Shown here piece after piece: positions 43,148 to 54,181 of a DNA stretch of 64,000 nt. The notes under the pieces were generated by a model. The model searched no databases. It saw only the letters and a program-made list of their open reading frames with translations, and was not told where the DNA came from. Each line of letters starts with the position of its first letter. The stretch's first letter is position 1. This DNA is from Symmetrospora coprosmae (taxonomy: Eukaryota > Basidiomycota > Cystobasidiomycetes > Symmetrosporaceae): positions 558,001 to 622,000 of the forward strand of contig VUYT01000008.1 in assembly GCA_008802785.1 (NCBI GenBank), read 5' to 3'. The position numbers were made by a program, and so were the translations under genes.

Positions 43148-46100
43148 TCAGACACGTTGGTAGAAGAGGAGATAGGCTGATTTTTCGGGGACACCCCGCA
43201 AATTGCTCGCGCTCGGCAGGCTGAGGCGCATGTTTTCGCGGTCGCGGTCGACAACGACCTCCTCGACGGGAACGGGCGTGATGGTACTGTGTAGACAGAC
43301 GACGGAATGAGCATGTGTCTGTCATTTGTTGCATCTGTGGGCAGCAGTGGCACTCACGTATCGTCAATGTTGAGCCACCGCCCATTGTTCTGCCGCTGCA
43401 GGACCGTGTAGTGTCCTCCCGCTGCGGACTTGCCGTGGTGGAACACGACGCCGTTGAGCCTGTAGTGATTCTTGCGTGCCATTTGCGCCGAGGTGCGCTT
43501 GGCGGGTGCGAGGCAGTCCTTGGGCACCTCGAGCTCGGTGCCGTACGAGACGACCTTGTGAGACTTGAGCACGCCGCCCGCGCGAGAGTCATACACAAAG
43601 CGCTTCAGGTGCAGAATGAGCACGGGAGGCAGCGTGTCGATGAAGAGCTGCTTTGTCGCGTCTCCTTTGAGGTTGTTGCGGTTCGCCACATCGCTCAGTG
43701 TCTCGGGCTTTGAGATGAAGGAGAGGGCGTCTTCGATCGTGTACACATTCGGTTGCTAGGGTTGGCGGAAAAGGAGGAGAGAGACAGGACCGCGCATCAG
43801 CCCATCTGTGGCCACCCAACCGTTGCGGACTGCCTGGAACTCACCTCGATCTCAAGCTGCAAGCTCATGAAGGGTTCGAGCGTGACGCTGTCCTTTTGTC
43901 CCGGGCAGCGAAGGACGCTGCGCAGCTGCCCGCCGAAGATCTTGGTGATCGCCGACTCCTGGTGCTCGGTCGTGCGCGTGTTGGCCGTCCGGCCCTTCTG
44001 GCCGACCTCAAGCCACTCATCATCCTCTGCGCCCCCGTTGGCAGTGTTGCTAGCGCTGCGGACTGACGCGCTCGATGCACCAACAGCTGGCTGTTGCCCC
44101 GCGCCCGCAGGTGCGGTGATGGCGTCGTACGCCGCCGCGCTGTTGACGCTCTGCCGGGTTAAGCTGTCCATGCCCGCTCGGTAGCCCTTGCTCGCGCGCT
44201 CCCAGTTCTGCTTGTCGAACTGGTCGATCTTGATAAGGAGCTCTTCGTGGATCGTGTCGAGGAAGAAGCCGAGGAACTCTTGCGCGTCCTCCTGCGAGAG
44301 GTATCCGCCCGCCCCGTGTTGATGCTTGACCGACGGTGGCCGGTACACGTGCGAGCCTAATCCCGATCCCGCTCCCACCGCACTCCCGCTGCCGTATGCG
44401 CCGTTCGAGAGTGACGTACCCCTCGATGACGCCGACGACGGGTTCGCAAAGCCCATCTGGGCAAAGCGCGCATTCTTGTTCAGGGCGTGGTAGATGATGC
44501 TGGGGATGAAGGCGTCGTTGCGATTGAGCTCCTGCTCGTAGCTCTCGCCGCTGCGCAGCTGATGCTCATGCGCAGAGTCGTGCGTGCGGAACTCAGCCAG
44601 GTACGAGACCATGGCGTCGAGCAGCGGTGTTTTGCCGCTAAGGTCCTCGGCCGTGTTGCTGCCAATCAGGTTGATGAGGTTGTAAAAGGGTGCGGTGAAA
44701 AGCAAGGTCTGCAGGATCGAGTTCATGAAGCACGCATTGCCCGTGTTGACGAGGCCGCGCGGGTACAGGAGCACCGTCGAGCGCGAGTTCTCAACGCCTG
44801 CGAGAATCTCCTCGAGATTCTTCTTGCGCGACATGACGTTGCTGAAGAGCGCAGAGCCGCCCGTAGCGTTCGAAGCGAGTGAGCGCGTGTCGGTCGTGTC
44901 TTTGGCCGCCGCAGGCTGAGCGGCTGCCTCTGCGGATACCGGGACGGCAGCATCGCCAGTTCCCGTGCCAGACGGCCCTGCGGGCGGCGGCGACGAGTGT
45001 CTGGGGACCTTGTCGCTCACTGCCGTAGTGGAGGCCGGGGCTGTAGTGGCAGGGGAGGCCGCGGTGCCTGGCAGAGCGATGCTGACGCGCTTCTTCTTCG
45101 CCGCCTCGTTGGCAGCTTTCGCTTCCTGCTGCATCCTCTCCCTCTCGCTGACCTCCGTCTGCTCCTTGTCCCTTGCGCTGATCTCTGCGTCCGTCAGACC
45201 AATGTTCTTTACCGCCTGTTCGGCGAGCTGAACGTGGCTCATTGGTCGCACGAGGTCGGCCCACGAGCGTGCCTGCGCCTGGCTGTTCCCGCCCTTCATT
45301 GCAGACTTGGTGGGCTGCTTTGACGCTGCCGAAGGGGACGTGACGACGATGGTGTTGCCGGCCGTCAGGACGCCCGAGGGCTCGTGCTCCTGCCGCCACT
45401 CTGCGAGGTGCTCCTGGTCGATCTGCGTCGCTTTGCGCGACTGGCCCGTCACGACCGGCGCTGTAACGGTGAGCGGGGCGGACGGGGTGAAGAGCGTCGT
45501 CGACGGCGCTGGTGCCGGGTGCGGTTGGCCTGCCGAAGCTGACGAAGCGACCGTGACGAGGTTGTAGTCGTTGCTCCCGGCATTCCGGGACGTGTTCTCC
45601 TGCAGTGCTCGCTTATTCTCCATGACGCCCTCCTGCCCTGGGATCTTGCGAATGCCTGTGTGCGCATCACTTGGGGTGAATACCTTTGCCCGGCTGGACT
45701 TTGTGCTCGCTGCTCTGCTTCCTGCGACCGAGGCGATGGACCCGCTCGACTTGCGTGGCAGGGGGCCTCGACCCTGTCCGTATGGTATGTCGGGTATTGC
45801 GAGGCCCGAAGGCGGGCTGAGGCTGCTTCTGAACGTGACTGCTGGTGCGTCGAATGGATCGACAGGTGCCCGCTTTGACTGGGGCACCCTGCCGCTTCTC
45901 GAGCCATCTTGGCTCCCGTTGACAGAGGAAGGTGCTGCGGGCGCGGAACCGTTCGACAGCTTGTGCTGATGTGGAGATGTGAAGGAAGCGTGGGGGATGT
46001 CTGCCATTTGCTGGGACGGGCCGGGCAGCGGGGCGGGTATGGCGTCCTTTGTGGCGATGTAGGCTGGATGGGGGTGAGTGTGCGATGGATTTGTGGAGGA

Positions 46101-46412
46101 TTTGCTGCTTGTTAGCGAGGCATATTGTCTCGATGGCAAGCCTAGGTCGGAGGAGGCCGCTGTCGATTTTGAGGGATGTGTGGAGGCGTCCGTGGAGAGG
46201 CCTGAGAGTGCCCCTGGTGCGTGTTGTGGGGGAGGCTGTTGCTGCGATGAGGATGAGGATGATGTTGCCTGTATTGAGCCATTGTTGCTGGCTGTCATGA
46301 GCGTTGATGAGCCGGCCATGGCGTTGCTGCTGCTCGGCGTGCGCAGGCTGACCATGTTGGCGGGCGCGGAGAACTTGGCTGTGGTGGGCGGCGGGCGGCC
46401 ATTCGCGCGCAT
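43148..46412 (-). CDS. UBP3: Ubiquitin carboxyl-terminal hydrolase, USP10/Ubp3 family
   Basis: Three minus-strand exons, 46412-43845, 43755-43358 and 43286-43148, give 1,034 residues. The first 570 are disordered and Ser/Pro/Thr/Ala-rich. The catalytic domain starts LYPRGLVNTGNACFMNSILQ, with the active-site Cys in NACF. It has TPLLDAMVSYLAEFRTHD and GGYLSQEDAQEFLGFFLDTI, with a helical insert, then TLPPVLILHLKRFVYDS. The catalytic His is in HHGKSAAGGHYTVL and the acidic residue in RWLNIDDT; the chain ends SAYLLFYQRV. The Cys box resembles the USP10/Ubp3 type rather than the common NLGNTCYMNS. Yeast Ubp3 with Bre5 acts in secretion, ribophagy and stress-granule control. Start: Met at 46412 is the first ATG in the frame. 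An upstream exon ending SAQQTT with a GTGAGT donor does not keep the frame. It is divergent from NOP16. Confidence 0.88.
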
Positions 46413-46832
46413 GGACGAGGCAGTCGACGTCAGTCGCTCCTGCGTGCACGTTGATCCAGTATGCTTCAATCCATCACAGTCCACCTGCGACTCACGTAGT
46501 TTGTTGCGCTGAATCCACCGAGGGAGCAATCATGCGGGATCGGGGAGGGAGAGCATCGATATCAGCGGGACAGGCTGGCCGCAGCAAAGGAACGGGGGAC
46601 AAGGGCGCACCTCCTTCTTTGACGACACTTGCTGTTGAAACATGGGACGTGTGCGTAGGTGTCCTTCCCTGACTATGTCCTGCTCTGCTCTGCTCTCCTG
46701 GCTGGCTATGGCAGAGTGACGTCTCTCCCTCTCTCCCTCCGAGTGCGCTCCCTCGCTCCCTCGCTGCAGCGTGACCCTCTACCGTGCCGGGCTGCAGTAC
46801 TTGCAGCTGCTCTGCTCTGGTCCTCGCAGTGA

Positions 46833-46866
<34 letters not shown>

Positions 46867-47094
46867 TGCTGTGTCCTGCTCTGCTATGCTGCCGAGTTGG
46901 TGGAAGCGAGAGGGAGAGGCAGGGTCGCCGCATGGGGAAGGAGGGGAGGGATTGCCACCAAGGATGGGATGGAGCACCTTCTTCACCTCGAACCAACCCA
47001 TCGCCATCACATATCAGACATCAGAGCATACACAGCTGCTGCGTACAGGCCTGCTATAGCGTAGGATCGCCCCCCCTTCTCACCCGCACACACA
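46413..47094. promoter_or_regulatory. Divergent promoter region between UBP3 and NOP16
   Basis: About 680 bp. It includes a hexanucleotide-like (CTCCTG)n run at 46829-46866, CTCTGCTCTG repeats near 46681-46700 and pyrimidine-rich leaders facing both genes. A possible upstream exon for the deubiquitinase (minus strand near 46490-46530) was considered but does not splice in frame. Confidence 0.5.
46829..46868. repeat. (TGCTCC)n simple repeat
   Basis: About six consecutive copies of the hexamer TGCTCC/CTCCTG in the intergenic region between the divergent UBP3 and NOP16 genes. Confidence 0.9.
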
Positions 47095-48091
47095 ATGGCA
47101 AACCCACGCCAGCGCAGAAAGGCAAAATCTGGGACCAACAAGGTCCGACAGTCGCGAAGGCAGCAGGACAAGCTCAAGAAGATCATCGTGCAGGGTGCGC
47201 CCATCGTCCTGTGTCTGCAATAGCCATGGTTGGCTCTGACCCGTTCGCCTCTCTCTCTCTCTCACGCACGCCGAAAAGGCCCGCCGTCACTCGTAAAGCA
47301 GTGGGATGTACGGAAGACGGCAAGGCAGAACTACGACACCTTGGGTCTATCGATCAAGCGCCCGCTTGCGCTGAGGCAGTCTGGAGGGACGGAGAAGCAC
47401 GACGAGGACCTCTCCCTCTTTGGCAAGATGGACGAAGATGCTAACGACGAGTCTTCAGAGGAGGAGGAGGAGGAGGATGACAACAACGACGACGAAGACG
47501 AGAAGGCAGCCAAAGAGGCAGCCGCAGCGAGGCCACCCAGCAACACGACAAGCAGGGACATTCCAAAAGGCTTTGCCCGGATAGAGCGCGATGCCCAGGG
47601 GAACGTCATCCGGGTCGTCATGTCTGCGTTTGACGAAGACGATGACGACGGGCAGCTGAACGAAAGCGGGCATGGCGCGCAGCAGCACCAGGAAGATACA
47701 CCCTGGGGTGTGCCGCTCAATCGGGAAGACGACGCCAGGCGCGCAGCGGCGCCCGTCCAGCCAGTCATTGCAAAGAACGCCGCCATCCGAGGTGGGCATC
47801 TCCGCCTCTCCCAGAAGAGGCGCGTCTCTCTAAGTGTTCGCTAATCCTGCCCGATGCCACATTGCAGAGCTCGAGCTCGCAGCAGAAGAGGAGGCCAAGA
47901 ATAAGGCCCCTCGCTTCTCGTCCAACGGCGAGGCTGACGTCCTTGCCCGCCTCGTCCGCAAGTACGGCGACGATATCGGCGCAATGAGCCGGGACATCAA
48001 GCTCAACAGGGACCAGCGCACGGCTGGCCAGCTCAAGAAGGCTATTGTGAGGGCAGGGGGGATTGACAAGCTGAAGCAGGTCCCAGTCTAG
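47095..48091 (+). CDS. NOP16: Ribosome biogenesis protein NOP16
   Basis: A nucleolar factor for 60S pre-ribosome assembly. Three exons, 47095-47194, 47279-47791 and 47868-48091, give 278 residues. The N-terminus MANPRQRRKAKSGTNKVRQS and RRQQDKLKK is the typical basic start. SLVKQWDVRKTARQNYDTLG (WDxxKTxRQNYxxLGL) is the family hallmark. A very acidic tract (EEEEEEDDNNDDEDEKAA) and PKGFARIERDAQGNVIRVV follow. The C-terminal ADVLARLVRKYGDDIGAMSR and DIKLNRDQRTAGQLKKAI is the conserved NOP16 end, which interacts with pre-rRNA particles. The CTCTCT run before exon 2 is the polypyrimidine tract of intron 1. Confidence 0.93.
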
Positions 48092-48216
48092 AGCGTTAGC
48101 CAGCCAGACTCTGCCCCGCCATGCACGACCATTTCAGACACGCTTGTTGTTGTGCTGCTGCAGATTACGATATTGTTCGTTTCGACACAACGACATTTCA
48201 CGGACCCTCTGCTATC

Positions 48217-49700
48217 CTAGATCGCTAACCGTGGCTCGCTTTTGGTTGTGGATGGTGGGCGCTGCGCAGCTCCCTCAGACAATGCATGCGCGTCCAGAGA
48301 CAGCAGCAAAGGCGCATGGTCGCTCTTGTACCGCCACTTGATGTCTTCCAAGTACTCGATGCTGCGCACGGCTTGCTGAAGCTTGCGCGACACGAGCGCA
48401 TAATCGACGCGATATCCCTGCCCGCTCGCAAACCACTTCGAAGCACAGCGGGGAAAGCGCTGTCAGCTCAGACATCCGATGGGCAAGGTAGCAAGCAGCA
48501 CGCACGACGCACACTGTAAGCCTTCTTCTCCGGATGCAGCTCACGGAAGACGTCTACCAAGTCGAGCGTGGGCATGAAGACGTCGTTGAACTCCCTCCTC
48601 GCGGTCGCATGCGGTTCCTCCGTCCTCAGGCGCGGAAAGCAGTCGGCGTGGGTGCGCGTAATGTTCCAGTCGCCGATGGCGACGACGCGCATCCCTCTCT
48701 CCTGCAGCTGCGCCACCTCGCGCATGAGCAGGCGGTTGAAGGCGCGCTTGCGCTCGTTCCGCGTCCCGCTCACGGCGCCCGTGCGCGGATCGCGGTACGC
48801 GTACTCTGTCCCGTTCAGCGCGTACACGTTCACCACCGCCAGGGCCAGGCTCGGCACCTCGAGCACCACAACCCGACCTTCGCCGTCCCAGGCCACCTCG
48901 CGCGCCGTGCAGCCCTCGCCGTGCAAGGCGGAGAAGCGCGAAGACACGTACGTCGCTACCCCGAACCGCTTGCCGCCGCTCGTGGCCTGGCACAGCGAAA
49001 AGTGCGCCGTGTAGGTCGGCCCGACGTCCGTCTCCGTCTCCGTGTGCGTCTTTGCTCCCGGTGTGTGCCCAGACTGTTCTCCCGCTCGCTGATGAGGCCG
49101 CTCCTCCTCCGAATCGCCAGACGTGCTCGTCGAGTGCGAGTCTGCGTCAGCGTTCGGCCGAGCCTTACCGCGCGACTGTATAGCTCGTGCTTCTGCTCCT
49201 GTTCGGACCCAACGAGCTATAGGCGCCGGGTTGGCGGAAGCCCGGAGGAGGCGCTGCATCTCCTTGTCCTTCGCGAGCGCGCGGACCTCCTGCAGGCAGA
49301 CGATATCCGGAAAGCCATGTGCCGCAAAGACTTGCCGCAGCGAGACGTGCGCAGGAGGAGCCGCATTAGCGGGAGTCGACGCCGCCTTCGCCTTGAGCCT
49401 CGCGCCTCGCGCCCGCTTGGCTGGAGATGGGGACGGTTTGGGGATAAAATAGTTTGAGAGGGGGTTCGCGGAGGAGGGAGCGGACGATGAGGAGGGGAAG
49501 AGGTACGGCGCAGGGTTCTCGATATTCCAGTTCAGAATCCGGATGGCCGATGGAGGGCCGCTGGACGTGGCGGTGTCGACGATATCGACATCTGTCTCGA
49601 CGAGCGCCTGGTGGGCGGACGGTGAACAACAACGGCCAGGGGAGCATGCGGCTTTGGCCGGAGCCGGCGCCGGAGACAGAGAGCGAACGCGCTTTGCCAT
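48217..49700 (-). CDS. Exonuclease III/AP-endonuclease-like EEP-family phosphodiesterase
   Basis: Two minus-strand exons, 49700-48513 and 48435-48217, give 468 residues. The EEP-fold landmarks are present in order: AIRILNWNIENPAP (Asn metal site), GFPDIVCLQEVRALAKDKEM (catalytic Glu), GKRFGVATYVSSRF, VVVLEVPSLALAVVNVYALN, VVAIGDWNITRTHADC (D-N pair), DVFRELHPEKKAYSWFASGQ and GYRVDYALVSRKL, with KSDHAPLLLSL (final DH). This matches exonuclease III/APE1-type base-excision-repair nucleases (yeast Apn2, human APEX). Extra disordered segments are inserted, including SSSSAPSSANPL and HSTSTSGDSEEERPHQRAGE. There is no C-terminal Zf-GRF domain as in Apn2. Substrate is therefore inferred only at family level. 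The start MAKRVRSLSPAPAP gives a possible nuclear localisation signal. Confidence 0.85.
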
Positions 49701-49876
49701 CTCTGCACAAGTCGGCATCGGTGAGAGCACGCGGGCGGGCGAGGCAACTTGAAACCAGCGCCAACGTCTCGGACTGGAAAGCGCTCCACGCTTGCAGGTT
49801 CCGCAACAGACGGCAGGTATCCAAGTGATACATGCGAAGATGCAAGGCCACAGAAATAGAAAGAAGCGCGCCGAGC

Positions 49877-52032
49877 CTAGACCATCCAGCTCTGCGATAC
49901 GAGGAGCTGGACCACAACCAGTGCACGATATCGGACGTCCGGGTCCGGGCTGCCGCTGAGGAGCTCGAGGACCCTCGTCTTTCCTCCCAGGCGCTGAATA
50001 TCCTTCTTGGCCTGCTCGTGGTGCTTGATGAGCATGGCGAGGTCGCTGCAGACAATCGTGTACGTGAGGGGCGGGTTGCCCGGCTCGAGCAAGGCGAGGA
50101 GCTTCTTGAGCGCCGCGGCATTGCCCTCGCACAACCTGCGCGCATTCTCCGTCCAGAACTCGTCGTCCGTGTGCGGCGGCGTCCACGAGACGTGCTTGCT
50201 CTCGAGCTCGGCAACGTACTCGTCCCACGTCGTGAGCTCCCGGCTCGCTGCGCGCAGGTAGTCGCGAAGCCACTCGGTGTCCTCGCGCACCTCGTCGTCG
50301 CCGAAGAACCGCTTGCTCGCAATCAGGGACTGGGTGAAGGGCAAGATCCCGCTCGAGGCCATGAGGAGAGCAGGCCTGTTGGCGGCGGGCGCCAGGTTGA
50401 GCAGGTTCTGCGGGCGCAAACACCCACGGATCAGATTGGAGAATTTTCTGTCTCTAATAGAAGCTCAACCTGCACTCACTCTAAACGTAGAAAAGATGAC
50501 TCGGACAACCTTTTCCTTGACTGCCCGCCGCGCTACCTCTGACAGCAGCGGGATCACGCCAAACTTGCTGCGTACCAGAACGGCGCGAGGGTCAGTTTCT
50601 GATATCTGAGGTCCACTGACAGGCTCAAGACATACGAGGCAAGCTTCTCGCACACATTCTGCTCGAAGGTAAAGAGCCAGAAGCACAGGGCGACCTGGTA
50701 CTGCGTCTGTGGCGAGACAGGGGTGGACGAGTCGGTGAGGTGTTCGAGCAGCTTTGTGAGGCTGCGTTGGACAAAGCGCCAAGACGAGCGTGTCAGCTCA
50801 TCTGCAATCTCTGCGATCAGTGTCGCGTACGGCACGACACCCACCCATCGATAACCTTGCCTTCGCCCGCCTCGGTCGATGCTTGTCCCTTGCCCTTTTC
50901 GCTCGTCTCGCTCGTCCAGATGGTCTGTCGGATGCTGTGAGAGCGCAGTACCTCCCCGAGGCACTGCAAAGCTATATCCTGGTTCTCAAAGGTTTGGCCT
51001 GGTGGTCGGTGACATTTGTCGGGCGGTGAGACAGGGTGTCAGATCGCAGGCGCGCGGGGCCAAGCCGCGGGAGGCTGTGTTCGGAGCCTCACGTAGCAGC
51101 TTGCCTAGGGTCTTGATGAGCTTGTTGGACACTTTGATCGGCGGAGAAGGGTCGGATCTGGCGCATGTGTGCATGGTGCCTCCGTGAGCGAGCGTGCGCA
51201 CAAGGGACAGTGGAGGGATCTCATGAACGAGCTTACGGCAGGAGGAGAGAAACCAGTGTCGCGCTCTTGAGCTGGCAGAACTCGCCCTGCGAGTCCATGT
51301 GCCTGTGCGTGTTTCCAGGTCGGGTACCAAAGTGCGGGTTAGCGGGCATGTGACGATGGCGATGGGGCGGGCTGACACCTCACCGCAGGAGGGCATCCCA
51401 GGGCGCAGCTTCGAGGACAGCCTGTGCCTTTGCCTCGTCCTTGCCTGCGGGTGTGACGATGGACAGGTCGCGCAGGCGGTCAGCCAGTTCCTTGGAGTTG
51501 GCCAGGGCTCTGGAGCAGCGGGCGCGGGCAGGCGGCGGCGAGCGAGCGCTCACCAATGACGATATCGCCCAGCATGACGAGGGCCCACTGGAGTGCGTCG
51601 ACCCTGTTGCTCTTTGCGAGGAGCTTGACGATCAGCGGGGCATACGTGGCCGTGTCCTGTCGGTGTTGCCGGTCTCAGCTCAGCTCAGCTCCTGTCGGCT
51701 ATGCTGCTACACCTGCAGCAGTGCTGCAGCAGCACCACCGCAATACCCGGACTGACATTGGCGAGGATGGCATCGCTGCTCTGCTTGGGCTGCTTGGATA
51801 TCTTCTGGATGAGAGAGAGCTCCTCCTGCGTAATGTCGCCTGCCCGGCAGTATCCCTGAGGTCATCGCACCGCATCCATCGCGACGTCAGCCTCAGCCTC
51901 AGCACGGAGTTCCCCGATGGACGGACGGCGCGACGTGGCTGCGTTCATCGATATATATATATGCACCTCCCATCCTATGGCCCTCGCCCTGAGCTTCTCC
52001 GATGCGCTCTCGAGCTTGCGTGAGCTGGCCAT
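49877..52032 (-). CDS. VMA13: V-type proton ATPase subunit H
   Basis: A regulatory subunit of the peripheral V1 sector that activates the vacuolar proton pump. It is built of several small minus-strand exons. The first is 52032-51967 (MASSRKLESASEKLRARAIG, WE). The next starts at 51825 (EELSLIQKISKQPKQSSDAI, LAN). Then come YAPLIVKLLAKSNRVDALQW, ALVMLGDIVIG, SLTKLLEHLTDSSTPVSPQT, QYQVALCFWLFTFEQNV and SKFGVIPLLSEVARRAVKEK, VVRVIFSTFR. The last exon (50419-49877) carries the C-terminal HEAT domain: SWTPPHTDDEFWTENARRLC, ALKKLLALLE, LGGKTRVLELLSG and DVRYRALVVVQLLVSQSW, closely matching Vma13/ATP6V1H. Junctions between 51700 and 50430 were not all fixed. The start is only 101 bp from that of the divergent COG0523 GTPase gene. 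Confidence 0.85.
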
Positions 52033-52133
52033 CCTTGTGCGATGTGGGTGGTGCGAGTGGATCCAAGGGAGGGAACGTGACACTGACTGCAGAGCAGAGG
52101 TTGGCCCCAGCACCACCACGATATCCAACAGAA
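52033..52133. promoter_or_regulatory. Compact bidirectional promoter between VMA13 and a COG0523 GTPase gene
   Basis: Only 101 bp separate the two divergent start codons. Leaders and promoter elements of both genes must therefore overlap this stretch or each other's coding and intronic sequence. No TATA box is visible. Confidence 0.6.
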
Positions 52134-54181
52134 ATGGCACAGGAAGAGAGTCTTCCTCCCAGCAAAGGCAAAGGAAAGGAGATCCCAGTCTCCATCTTTA
52201 CCGGGTTGTGGGTGCGAGCTGGCGGGCGGGCGACTGGCTGCTATATGCATGTGTCTGACGTCTCTATACATCCCTACATCCCCCTCCCCGAAAAGCCTCG
52301 GAGCCGGCAAGACTACCGCGAGTCTCTACGCGCGAATCGGTTTCGCACATTGGTTGCGGATTAGAACGGCTGGCTCACACCCTCTCCCCCTCCTTCCCCC
52401 GCGCACCGCAGATCATCCTCTCCTTGCTGAAGCAGCTCCCGAAAGACTACAAAGTGAGGCAGCCCGTTCACCGGCCAGACCAGGCCTCCCAGTAGTTGTG
52501 CAAATCTCGTCGAACGCTTTCTCCATTGCCAACCCGCCAGGTCTGCCTGCTCAAGAACGAGTTCGGCGATGTCCAAGTCGACTCCGAGCTCGCAAAGGAG
52601 TCCAACATCGAAGCCGTCTCGGAGATTCTCAGTGCGCCTCTGGTTCCTCAGCGGGACCACATATAGAGTTCGCTACACGTACTGAGAGCTCACATGCGAC
52701 GCGAGTGCAGACGGATGCATGTGCTGCGTGTGGGCCGCCCGCCCGGCTCGCGACGCGTCCGCAGTCGGACCGCACCGAAACAGAAAGCTAATGCGCCCTC
52801 ATGCCTCCCAGGCTAGTAGGACAGATGCGGAGCGCCCTCTTGGAGATCCAAGGTGTGCACATCGCTACTTCCGTGGCTGAAGGTCCGGCGAACGCGCAAG
52901 CTGACCGAGCTGATATGGCCCGGGTATGCACGCTGCCCAGAGCAATACGCCCCAGATCGCATCATCATTGAATCCTCAGGAAGCGCCTTCCCCGCGACTC
53001 TGGCATGGCAGGTCCGCCAGCTCGAGGAAGAAGGCCTGCTCCTCGACGCGGTCGTCAGTGCGTCTTCTCGGTCGTCCGCCCTCTGCTCCTGCGCCCTGAT
53101 ATGCACGTCCGCTCCTGCTACATACTTCCACGACGCTGATTGCAACGCATGCTCCGGTTGTCTTGCTCCGCCTCAGCTGTGATTGACTGCGTCAACTTCA
53201 AGGGATACGAGGACACAAGTCCGACGTGAGTCCCGCCCCGAACTAACGTAAAGCGCGAAATCCGTCTCAGCAGGCCTAACATACATGCCGTTGGGGCTTG
53301 CCCACAGCGCAAAGATGCAGGCGAAATACACGGACCTACTCCTGCTCGTACGCGTACCATCCTCCGCTGCGCGCACAACCAGGCTGCATGCCCGACGAAG
53401 GAAGAACAGGCTGACCGCTGCAAGCGCTTGTCCGCCCCCGCAGAACAAGCACGAGCTCACCACAGAGCGGCAACTCGACTCTGTCCTCGACGCGCTGTAC
53501 GAGCTGAACCCGGAGACGCCCAAGCTGCGCATCTCGCGGGACAGCCCGCCCGAGCCATCGCTCGTCTTTGGCCTGCTCGCCGTCGGGGAAGACTCCGGCA
53601 ACGTCAGCGCGAGCGCGAATGCGAATGCGAAGGCGAAGGAGAGTCGCGTGTTTGGCATGCGCGAGGACGAGGTGCAGGAACGCAAGCGCATGGGCCTGAT
53701 TGACGGCGAGCATGCAAGCGGGCAGAAGGGCGAGGTCGAGACGGTCACGGTGTGGAGCGGGGGCGAGCGCCCCGGGCAGTCACACGCGCACGAGCATGCA
53801 CACGCGGATGCTGTAGATGCGCACGCGCACCGTGAAGCGACTGCAGTGCAGTTGACCACCCAGACCGCACTCGAGGAGCTGCTCGCCAAGCTGCCCAGCG
53901 AAGATGTTTGGCGCGTCAAGGGCTTCCTCCGGCTCTCGGCTCCCGGAGACACGAACACGGAGACTGATAGCGGCGAAAAGGGAACGCCAGCAGGCGAGCG
54001 ATACTTTATCCTCAACTGGGCATTCGGGCGGCACGAGCTCGTCCCTGCGAGTTCGGCAATGTCGAAGAGACTGGACAGCCAGAGCGTCCGCGTCAAATTG
54101 ACAATCATGGGCGCCAGAGGGGAAGTCAAGAAGCGTGCGCGGACGTTAGCAGTAGGCTTGGGTGCGGACTTGGCGCAGTAA
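52134..54181 (+). CDS. COG0523 (CobW/YjiA/Zng1-type) metallochaperone GTPase
   Basis: G3E-family GTPases of this group hand zinc or other metals to client proteins. Ten exons fit: 52134-52207, 52296-52317 (22 nt), 52412-52453, 52541-52631, 52711-52729 (19 nt), 52812-52852, 52941-53057, 53177-53225, 53308-53347 and 53444-54181. They give 410 residues. Walker A is IFTGFLGAGKTT (residues 21-32). LLKNEFGDVQVDSELAKE follows. The metal motif NGCMCC (77-82) comes from the 19-nt exon. Next are PDRIIIESSGSAFPATLAWQ, VVTVIDCVNFKGYEDTSPTA and QAKYTDLLLLNKHELTTERQ. A His-rich loop SHAHEHAHADAVDAHAHRE is near residue 275, and the CobW C-terminal domain (DVWRVKGFLRL, YFILNWAFGRHELVP) closes the protein. 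No CPxLVP client-binding motif is seen in the first 20 residues. The intron after exon 2 starts GCGAGT, so it appears to be a GC-AG intron. Confidence 0.9.
52318..52411 (+). other. Putative GC-AG intron in the COG0523 GTPase gene
   Basis: The only way to join GAGKTT to IILSLLKQLPKDYK in frame is a junction ACTACC|GCGAGT to CACCGCAG|ATCATC. The 5' end GCGAGT matches the usual GTGAGT consensus except for C at position 2. The nearby GT (GAGTCT) gives the wrong frame. A GGCTCAC sequence about 40 bases before the AG may be the branch site. Confidence 0.7.
52711..52729 (+). other. 19-nt micro-exon encoding the metal-binding GCMCC motif
   Basis: Flanked by GAGTGCAG and GTGGGC, it reads ACGGATGCATGTGCTGCGT. 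It encodes NGCMCC plus two bases of the following Val. All cysteines of the COG0523 metal site come from this exon. Confidence 0.8.

Noticed and set aside
46490-46530. Possible upstream first exon of the deubiquitinase ending SAQQTT with a GTGAGT donor
   Set aside because: Joining it to the main exon at the available AG gives a stop within a few codons, so the ATG at 46412 is preferred.
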